From: Opitutales bacterium
Lineage (GTDB): Bacteria; Verrucomicrobiota; Verrucomicrobiia; Opitutales; Opitutaceae
Assembly: GCA_021772595.1 (NCBI GenBank)
Contig: JAJFLS010000377.1
Location: forward strand, 1 to 9,972
DNA length: 9,972 bases
Direction: 5' to 3'
Notes under the pieces: model-generated
What the model was told of the DNA's origin: nothing
Database searches by the model: none
The model's input: only the letters and a program-made list of their open reading frames with translations
Part shown: piece by piece, positions 4,450 through 9,972 of the stretch
Position numbering within the stretch: the first letter of the stretch is position 1
Layout: every line of letters starts with the position of its first letter
Made by a program: the position numbers and the translations under genes

Positions 4450-5930
4450 TCAAATTCAGGCAGTCGTTTCGTTTTCGCATCATCGCGTTGACGATTGTGG
4501 TTTCGGGTACGGTGCTGCTAGCGTTTAGCGCGGTGAGCCGCTACACTTTTCACCGTATTCTAGTAGGGGCTGTGGACCAGAATCTGAGCGCGCTTCCGTT
4601 TCCAGACTTTCCGCACCCGTATCATGCTCAATCATGGGAATGGTTCGCGAACGCGACATCGAGAGTATCCAGCAGGATGTTTCAGGGAGGCGTTCACATT
4701 GTCGCATACGGGGCGGACGGGAAGGAGTATTTCAAATCCGAATACTGGCCCGAGGGACTATCGGTTAAATCGCTACCCTTGGCAAAAGGTGAAATTGCGA
4801 TGCCTGAAATGCCTGAAGTAATAACAGGAGAATTTCGCAAGCCAGGGCCTGGAGGTAATCCTCGCGGTCGGGGTCGCGAGCGAAGGGAACAGATGCAAAT
4901 CGCTTCGTTTCTCGTTTCTCGAATGAGCGAAGAGGGGGAGGTTCGTTTTGGGGTTTTCGAGCATGGCGGATACAATGTGGCTTTGGGGGTCGAGCTCAGA
5001 GGCATCTCTCAGGAGGTCAGTCATGTTATGAATGCGTTTCGGACTAGTTTGCCTGTCGCAATAGCGGTACTTGCGATTGGCGCTTGGTTGATCGCTTCGA
5101 GGGCTATCAAGCCGATCCGGAAATTGACGGCAACAGCGGAGAGCATGTCGGCCGCGAAATTGGGCGAACGGATTGTTCAGGGGAACGAGGATAAGGAGTT
5201 TTCGGAGCTGATCAATGTGTTCAACGGAATGCTCGAGCGGCTCGAACGGAGTTTTCTCCAGGCGACGCGATTTAGTGCGGACGCGGCTCACGAGCTGAAG
5301 ACGCCTCTCACTATTCTACAGGGCCACTTGGAGAGCGCGTTGCAGGAGGCGCCGGACGACAGCGATCAACAACGGAAACTGGCTATGCTTCTTGGCGAAA
5401 CGCAGCGGCTGCGCGGGATCACGCGCCGGTTGCTTCTGTTGGCGCAGGCGGATGCGGGACAATTGAAAGTCCGCGGAGAATCGACGAAGATTGGGGAGTT
5501 GATTCACGAGCTGGTGGAGGATTTCGAGATGCAGTCGTCGGATTGCGAATTTCGGATGGCTGTCGACGAGAGCGTGACTGCTGTAGTGGACAGGTCGCTG
5601 GTGACGCAGATTGTGCAGAATCTTTTGAGCAACGCGGTCAAATACAACGCGGAGGACGAGCCTTGGGTGGAGGTGAGCTGCGAGGACAGCGCGGAAACGC
5701 TTAGCGTCGAGGTTTCCAATGGCGGACCTGGGATTCCGGAAGAATATCAAGAGCGATTGTTCGGGCGTTTCATGCGCGTAGACAGCGCTAGGAATCGGAG
5801 CGTCGATGGTTTCGGTCTAGGGCTGAATCTTTCTCGAGAGTTCGCCCGGGTGCAGGGGGGCGAGCTGGAGTTGGTTGAGTCGGCTCCGGGGAAGACTCGG
5901 TTTCGGCTGACCTTGCCGAAGGCGGTGTAG
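4446..5930 (+). CDS. Membrane sensor histidine kinase (HAMP-HisKA-HATPase)
   Basis: Starting at ATG 4446 the kinase is 494 aa. TM1 is about residues 11-31, a periplasmic sensor spans about 32-200, and TM2 is about 201-219. HAMP covers about 220-272. The H-box FSADAAHELKTPLT has phospho-acceptor H282. The ATP-binding domain has the N-box QNLLSNAVKYNAE (391-403), a G1 box NGGPGI (425-430) in which Asn replaces the usual Asp, RLFGRFMRVD and G2 GFGLGL (455-460). Asn in G1 is also seen in CusS/CopS-type metal-sensing kinases. The periplasmic part has a basic, Gly-rich patch GPGGNPRGRGRERREQ (134-149), resembling the tail of the divergent EF-hand protein in composition. An upstream in-frame ATG at 4311 lies inside the regulator gene and is not used. 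It is translationally coupled to the regulator. The signal is unknown; a cation is a reasonable guess. Confidence 0.93.
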   Translation: MIKFRQSFRFRIIALTIVVSGTVLLAFSAVSRYTFHRILVGAVDQNLSALPFPDFPHPYHAQSWEWFANATSRVSSRMFQGGVHIVAYGADGKEYFKSEYWPEGLSVKSLPLAKGEIAMPEMPEVITGEFRKPGPGGNPRGRGRERREQMQIASFLVSRMSEEGEVRFGVFEHGGYNVALGVELRGISQEVSHVMNAFRTSLPVAIAVLAIGAWLIASRAIKPIRKLTATAESMSAAKLGERIVQGNEDKEFSELINVFNGMLERLERSFLQATRFSADAAHELKTPLTILQGHLESALQEAPDDSDQQRKLAMLLGETQRLRGITRRLLLLAQADAGQLKVRGESTKIGELIHELVEDFEMQSSDCEFRMAVDESVTAVVDRSLVTQIVQNLLSNAVKYNAEDEPWVEVSCEDSAETLSVEVSNGGPGIPEEYQERLFGRFMRVDSARNRSVDGFGLGLNLSREFARVQGGELELVESAPGKTRFRLTLPKAV

Positions 5931-5942
5931 GTTGACGTTTTC

Positions 5943-6026
5943 ATCCGGGGCGGCGCCCGGACGCTACCAACGATTCGGTATTGTGAGTCAAAAGGGTAGG
6001 GTCCGGGCGCCGTCCCGGACTTTTTT
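5943..6026 (+). terminator. REP-pair hairpin with T-run ending the two-component operon
   Basis: Two REP arms face each other: 5943-5968 and the near-inverse of it at 5995-6020 (GGTAGGGTCCGGGCGCCG and onward). They form a stem of about 24 bp with few mismatches and a loop of 26 bases, followed by TTTTTT (6021-6026). It starts 12 bases after the kinase stop. It should act as a strong intrinsic terminator, and is at the same time a copy of the repeat family in 2871-2940. Confidence 0.7.
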
Positions 6027-6049
6027 AAATATCGAAGATGTTTAATTAG

Positions 6050-6106
6050 GTAGTCCCGCAGTCGCGGGATCTGCGACATTCCGATCGCCTGCAAGCAGGC
6101 TCCTAC
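6050..6106. repeat. REPIN-like pair of opposed REP hairpins
   Basis: GTAG (6050-6053) leads into hairpin TCCCGC-AGTC-GCGGGA (6054-6069). After a short spacer comes GCCTGC-AA-GCAGGC (6087-6100) and then CTAC (6103-6106), i.e. GTAG on the other strand. Both units end in GAT on the inner side. TCTGCGACAT in the spacer (6070-6079) recurs at 8725-8734. It lies six bases past the carA stop and may end or stabilise the carA transcript. Confidence 0.55.
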
Positions 6107-6112
6107 ATCAAA

Positions 6113-7279
6113 TTACGCCGGAGTCGAAACGTTCGCGGCTACGAGGTCGTAGAATTTGGCGAAATTCGGGTTGGCGTCACTCGGGCCGGGGCCGGCTTCG
6201 GGATGGTACTGGACGGAGAAGACTGGTTTGTCTTTGAGACGGATTCCGGCGATTGTGCCGTCGTTCAGATTGATTTCGGTGACTTCCGCGCCGGCTTCGG
6301 CGAGACCTTCTTCGGCGGTGGCGAATCCGTGATTGTGGGCAGTGATGGCGACCGAGTCCGTTTCGAAATTCTTGATGGGCTGATTGCCGCCGCGATGGCC
6401 GAATTTGAGCTTGTAAGTTTTGGCTCCGATCGCGTGGGTTATGATCTGGTGGCCGAGACAAATGCCGAAGGTCGGAAATGACTGGATCAGCTGGCACACG
6501 GTTTCGTGGGCGTAAGTGACCGCTTCCGGATCGCCGGGGCCGTTCGAGAGGAAGACGCCTTCCGGATCGATCGCCTTGATTTCATCGACTGACGCGGTGG
6601 CCGGAAACACGTGGACTTCAAAGCCATGGCATGCAAGTTCGCGAAAAATCGACTGCTTCGCCCCGAAGTCGAGTGCTGCGATGCGGAAGACGCGTTCCTT
6701 TTTCTCGTTTGACCGAATGATCGAGCCGACTGGGTTGTAGGGCCAATTCTCGGATTCGTCGGGATGGTAGATGAACGGCGTATGGCAAGTGACGTCTTTC
6801 ACGTAGTCCGCTCCAACGATGCCCACCCACTCCTGCGCTTTTTTCACGGCTTCCTCGTCGGAAATCGCTTCGGTGCTGAGGCAGGCCTTCATCGCCCCGT
6901 GAACGCGGAGCTTCTTGGTCAGTGTCCGCGTGTCAATGTTTTCCAAACCGGGGATGTCGTGCTCAATCAGGTAGTCGCCGAGGGATTGCTGGCTCCTCCA
7001 ATTGCTGGCGATCGGGCTGAGCTCGCGGACGACGAAGCCCTGGACCATCGGCTTATCGGCTTCGTTGTCCTCGGTGTTGACGCCATAGTTTCCGATCATC
7101 GGAGCGGTCATTGTGACGATTTGACCGAAGTAGGAGGGATCGGTGAGAATTTCCTGGTAGCCGGTCATGCTGGTATTGAAAACAGCCTCGCCCACCACGG
7201 TTTTCGCGCTTCCAAAGGATTTTCCTCGGAAAACGGTTCCATCTTCAAGTGCCAGTACGCCAGTTTGTGAGTCGCTCAT
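6113..7279 (-). CDS. carA: Carbamoyl-phosphate synthase small (glutaminase) subunit
   Basis: CarA hydrolyses glutamine and passes ammonia to CarB, which makes carbamoyl phosphate for arginine and pyrimidine synthesis. The 388-aa protein has the usual length. The N-terminal CPSase small-chain domain includes GEAVFNTSMTGYQEILTDPSY (30-50). The class I glutamine amidotransferase domain (about 198-385) has the oxyanion strand SNGPGDP (245-251), nucleophile C274 in GICLGHQ, and H359/E361 in QYHPEA. All catalytic residues are present. ATG 7279 gives a family-like N-terminus (TGVLALEDGTVFRG); no clear Shine-Dalgarno is seen. carB is not the next gene: downstream are repeats and a convergent kinase gene, so the two subunits are encoded apart unless carB lies elsewhere nearby. 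It is divergent from kamA. Confidence 0.97.
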   Translation of the reverse strand: MSDSQTGVLALEDGTVFRGKSFGSAKTVVGEAVFNTSMTGYQEILTDPSYFGQIVTMTAPMIGNYGVNTEDNEADKPMVQGFVVRELSPIASNWRSQQSLGDYLIEHDIPGLENIDTRTLTKKLRVHGAMKACLSTEAISDEEAVKKAQEWVGIVGADYVKDVTCHTPFIYHPDESENWPYNPVGSIIRSNEKKERVFRIAALDFGAKQSIFRELACHGFEVHVFPATASVDEIKAIDPEGVFLSNGPGDPEAVTYAHETVCQLIQSFPTFGICLGHQIITHAIGAKTYKLKFGHRGGNQPIKNFETDSVAITAHNHGFATAEEGLAEAGAEVTEINLNDGTIAGIRLKDKPVFSVQYHPEAGPGPSDANPNFAKFYDLVAANVSTPA

Positions 7280-7310
7280 CTAGAATTTCGAGAAAAGGTG
7301 GTTTACTGTT

Positions 7311-7339
7311 TTGCGCCAATCCCTTTTTCTTCCTAATTC
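7311..7339 (+). promoter_or_regulatory. Possible promoter for kamA
   Basis: TTGCGC (7311-7316) and TAATTC (7334-7339) are spaced by 17 bases in the 145-bp gap between the divergent carA and kamA genes. Each box has mismatches to the sigma-70 consensus, so this is only a candidate. The same gap has the short palindrome GCCTGCGCAGGC (7362-7373), which would fall in the kamA leader. Confidence 0.25.
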
Positions 7340-7424
7340 AAATTATCGGCGAAGAAGCGATGCCTGCGCAGGCGTCTCGCTATCCAATTCGTCTTCACCC
7401 CTAAGAAAAACACCGATCGATTTT

Positions 7425-8606
7425 ATGCCATACACAGAAGATAGAAGCACTTGGTACGAGGGCCAGGGACTCTGGAAAGACGTTCCGCAAGAGAAATGGA
7501 ACGACTGGACCTGGCAGCTTCGCAATCGCATAACCACTCTTGAGCAGCTCGAGGCCGTGATGGAGCTGACCGAGGATGAGCGTGAAGGGTGCCGCCACGC
7601 GAATCACAAGCTGGCAATGGCGATTACGCCGTATTTCTTTAATCTGATTGATCGGGAAGACCCGAATTGCCCGATCCGCAAGCAAGTCATTCCGCGCGCT
7701 GCCGAGATGACCAGCACTGCCGAAGAAATGCTGGATCCTGTCGGCGAGGACTCGCATTCACCGGTTCCGGGACTGGTTCATCGATATCCGGATCGGGTGC
7801 TCTTTTTGGTGACGGACCGCTGCGCGGCCTATTGTCGCTACTGCACGCGCAGCCGTCTGGTGAGCAACGCGCAGGACTACAATTTCCATCCCGAGTTCGA
7901 GCAAGGGCTCAAGTACATCGAAACGCATCCGGAAGTGCGCGACGTGCTCTTGAGCGGCGGCGACCCGTTGCTGCTGTCGGATAACAAGCTAGACTATCTG
8001 CTCGGACGATTGAGGAAGATCCCTCACGTCGAGTTTATCCGGATCGGCTCGCGTATCCCGGTATTCATGCCGCAGCGAATAACGGAAGGCCTTTGCGATG
8101 TATTCAGAAAGCATGGACCTATCTGGATGAGCATTCATGTGAATCATCCGAAGGAATGCGCCGCCGAACTTAAAGACGCTTGCGAGCGTTTGTCGTTCGC
8201 TGGAGTGCCGCTTGGAAATCAGTCGGTGCTTTTAAAAGACGTGAACGATGATGCGGATGTGGTGAAGGCTTTGATACATCGCTTGTTGCGTATGCGGGTG
8301 CGTCCGTACTACATTTACCAATGCGATCTGATTACTGGAAGCGCTCACTTGCGAGCCAGCGTTTGCAAGGGCTTGGAGATTATGAAAAAGCTTCGCGGCC
8401 ACACGACCGGGTATGCGGTGCCGCAATACGTGATCGATGCGCCGGGCGGTGGCGGAAAAGTACCAATCAATCCGCAGTACATCACCAAGATCGATGACGA
8501 CGCGATTCACTTCCGCAATTTCGAAGGCAAGCTTTTCCGCTACCCGCTGAAGAGTTTCACGATCGACGAGGATTGCCGCTGCAACGAGCTAGAAGTGGAG
8601 TGTTAA
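7425..8606 (+). CDS. kamA: L-lysine 2,3-aminomutase (radical SAM, PLP)
   Basis: This enzyme uses S-adenosylmethionine, a 4Fe-4S cluster and PLP to convert L-lysine to L-beta-lysine. The 393-aa protein matches Clostridium subterminale KamA with a constant offset of 8: cluster cysteines C133, C137, C140 (CAAYCRYC), R142, the PLP lysine K345 in PGGGGK, and D301 and D338, which bind the lysine side-chain amine. Having both Asp favours lysine over glutamate as substrate. The N-terminal EKWNDWTWQLRNRI is typical. ATG 7425 gives MPYTEDRSTW; a TTG at 7311 would add 38 unlike residues. The C-terminus has DCRCNELEVEC, a changed form of the structural zinc Cys group, and the partner Cys (C268 in KamA) is Asp here. 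No acetyltransferase ablB or EF-P gene is adjacent, so whether beta-lysine serves as an osmolyte precursor, in catabolism or elsewhere is open. Confidence 0.93.
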   Translation: MPYTEDRSTWYEGQGLWKDVPQEKWNDWTWQLRNRITTLEQLEAVMELTEDEREGCRHANHKLAMAITPYFFNLIDREDPNCPIRKQVIPRAAEMTSTAEEMLDPVGEDSHSPVPGLVHRYPDRVLFLVTDRCAAYCRYCTRSRLVSNAQDYNFHPEFEQGLKYIETHPEVRDVLLSGGDPLLLSDNKLDYLLGRLRKIPHVEFIRIGSRIPVFMPQRITEGLCDVFRKHGPIWMSIHVNHPKECAAELKDACERLSFAGVPLGNQSVLLKDVNDDADVVKALIHRLLRMRVRPYYIYQCDLITGSAHLRASVCKGLEIMKKLRGHTTGYAVPQYVIDAPGGGGKVPINPQYITKIDDDAIHFRNFEGKLFRYPLKSFTIDEDCRCNELEVEC

Positions 8607-8620
8607 GAGGGGAGGGTTGT

Positions 8621-8641
8621 CGGAATGTCACAGACATTCCG
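8621..8641. repeat. Perfect 9-bp hairpin after kamA
   Basis: CGGAATGTC-ACA-GACATTCCG is a perfect stem-loop 15 bases past the kamA stop. There is no T-run, so it is more likely a 3'-end stabiliser or part of the adjacent repeat. GACATTCCG also occurs at 6075-6083 inside another REP pair, which supports the second reading. Confidence 0.5.
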
Positions 8642-8661
8642 CTTCAAGAAGCTTGGTAATT

Positions 8662-8764
8662 GTAGGAGCCTGCTTGCAGGCGATCTTCTGAACATCACAG
8701 AAGTTCAACTACATAGCAGGATTGTCTGCGACATACTGACAATCGCATGCAAGCAAGCTCCTAC
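8662..8764. repeat. REPIN-like inverted pair of REP sequences
   Basis: The left REP (8662-8684) begins GTAGGAGC and has hairpin GCCTGC-TT-GCAGGC, ending in GAT. The right REP (8742-8764) is an inverted copy: ATCGCATGCAAGC and then GCTCCTAC. The 57-base spacer contains two further inverted repeats, CTTCTG/CAGAAG (8685-8703) and ATTGTC/GACAAT (8721-8743). Two inverted REPs around a short spacer is the REPIN structure described in Pseudomonas. The right half resembles 6070-6106. Confidence 0.6.
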
Positions 8765-8781
8765 ACTTGACCGAACATAAA

Positions 8782-8811
8782 AAAGCGCCTCCACTAGCGT
8801 GATGGCGCTTT
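8782..8811 (-). terminator. Intrinsic terminator of sodA, probably bidirectional
   Basis: AAAGCGCC (8782-8789) and GGCGCTTT (8804-8811) form a perfect 8-bp stem with a 14-base loop. On the minus strand the stem is followed by more T (reverse of AAAAAA at 8779-8784). It begins 24 bases past the sodA stop and also faces transcripts from kamA. Confidence 0.75.
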
Positions 8812-8834
8812 GGAAATTTCTCCTTTGGGGGAGC

Positions 8835-9446
<612 letters not shown>

Positions 9447-9510
9447 GATATTGCTTTCTAGGTTAAGTGGTTAATTGGAATGGGCTATTTTTTTAATAAA
9501 GAATAAACTT

Positions 9511-9516
9511 TGTCAA
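9511..9516 (-). promoter_or_regulatory. Perfect -35 box, candidate sodA promoter
   Basis: TTGACA on the minus strand lies about 65 bases before the sodA start and is followed by a very AT-rich stretch (9487-9510). No single good -10 box stands at 16-18 bases; the DNA there reads mostly A. The position fits a promoter for sodA. Confidence 0.4.
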
Positions 9517-9524
9517 ATAGTTCC

Positions 9525-9972
9525 TCACGCGTTCTCGCGTTTGAGTCGAAAAAAGGCTTGGATCAGTTCCAAGCAATCCTCTTGAAGCACGCCGATGTCA
9601 ATCACTGTCGTGTGGTTCATTCCTGGATACTCGTTGACATTGAAAGCTCCTCCGAGGCCGCCCATCTTTGGGTCGGGGACTGCGTAGACGACGCGTCCGA
9701 GGCGCGACATGATTGCAGCGCCGGAGCACATGGGGCAGGGCTCTTTGGTCACGTACAAGGTTGCTTGGTTGAGCCGCCAGTCGTCAATGGCGTTCGCGGC
9801 TTGGGTGATGGCGACCATTTCGGCGTGGGCGGTCGGGTCGTTGGCGGCTTCTACTTGATTATATCCAGTGCCGACTACTTCGCCGTCATGGGCGATAACG
9901 GCTCCGATGGGCACTTCTCCCGTTTTCCAGGCGTTGAGCGCTTCGTTGTAGGCCAAGGACATGAAAAAGGTG
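9525..9972 (-). CDS. tadA: tRNA adenosine(34) deaminase, partial at right edge
   Basis: TadA deaminates A34 to inosine in tRNA-Arg(ACG), allowing wobble decoding. Catalytic residues are present, numbered from ATG 9962: H46 and E48 in TAHAEM, C76 and C79 in PCPMC bind the zinc and act in catalysis. YPGMNH (112-117) and the C-terminal CLELIQAFFRLKR are typical of TadA rather than of cytosine or guanine deaminases. The frame stays open upstream of ATG 9962 to the window edge, reading TFFMSLAYNEAL. TadA proteins usually have a few residues before this helix, with an aromatic-Met pair, so the true start probably lies beyond 9972. A small hairpin, ACGCG-TTCT-CGCGT (9527-9540), overlaps the stop codon. 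Confidence 0.93.
   Translation of the reverse strand, partial: TFFMSLAYNEALNAWKTGEVPIGAVIAHDGEVVGTGYNQVEAANDPTAHAEMVAITQAANAIDDWRLNQATLYVTKEPCPMCSGAAIMSRLGRVVYAVPDPKMGGLGGAFNVNEYPGMNHTTVIDIGVLQEDCLELIQAFFRLKRENA

Noticed and set aside
6764..7270. Plus-strand open frame of 168 codons opposite carA
   Set aside because: carA is certain on the minus strand; the opposite product shows no motif.
7362..7373. GCCTGCGCAGGC palindrome as another REP
   Set aside because: It resembles the family C hairpin core, but has no GTAG foot or GAT edge, so it is kept only as a short palindrome.
7311..7424. TTG start for kamA adding 38 residues
   Set aside because: The extra residues are low-complexity and unlike KamA N-termini; ATG 7425 fits the family length.
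283..8764. Repeats considered as a CRISPR array
   Set aside because: The copies are hairpins scattered singly or as inverted pairs between genes, not direct repeats at regular spacing, and no cas gene is present.

Overview
The window is a stretch of ordinary bacterial chromosome with moderately high GC. Gene content and style (DnaX with a derived Cys cluster, an EF-hand secretory protein, many small GTAG-type hairpin repeats between genes, few Shine-Dalgarno sequences) suggest a Verrucomicrobiota-like, Gram-negative-type bacterium. That placement is inference from gene style, not from a marker gene. No prophage, CRISPR array, tRNA or rRNA is visible.

Layout. Bases 1-160 are non-coding and hold two perfect palindromes upstream of the small SRP RNA gene ffs (161-256, +). 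A REP-like palindrome (283-326) separates ffs from dnaX (419, +). The dnaX zero frame stops at 1561, just after a run of ten A, while the -1 frame stays open to 1902. The gene therefore appears to encode a short (380 aa) and a long (about 494 aa) clamp-loader subunit through slippage. A repeat-dense gap (1903-2176) leads to a TPR protein on the minus strand (2177-2737). The next gap, 2738-3091, holds a possible terminator and a 133-bp MITE-like element; I see nothing convincing in 2978-3091.

Bases 3092-5930 form a signalling module. A secreted two-EF-hand protein (minus) is divergent from an OmpR-type response regulator and a sensor histidine kinase that overlap by 4 bases (plus). The 224-bp gap between them holds an 11-bp-phased direct repeat like those bound by OmpR/PhoB regulators, and a palindrome ATTACA-N4-TGTAAT that also occurs upstream of ffs. 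A large REP hairpin plus T-run ends the kinase operon. After a second REP pair comes carA (minus), divergent from a lysine 2,3-aminomutase, kamA (plus). The kamA region is followed by a REPIN-like pair, a terminator, then sodA and tadA on the minus strand; tadA runs off the right edge.

Functionally, most genes are housekeeping: protein targeting (ffs), replication (dnaX), arginine/pyrimidine precursor synthesis (carA), oxidative defence (sodA) and tRNA A34 editing (tadA). The parts deserving attention are the dnaX A10 slippage site, the EF-hand/two-component module with its candidate operators, and the multi-family GTAG repeat elements in nearly every intergenic gap.
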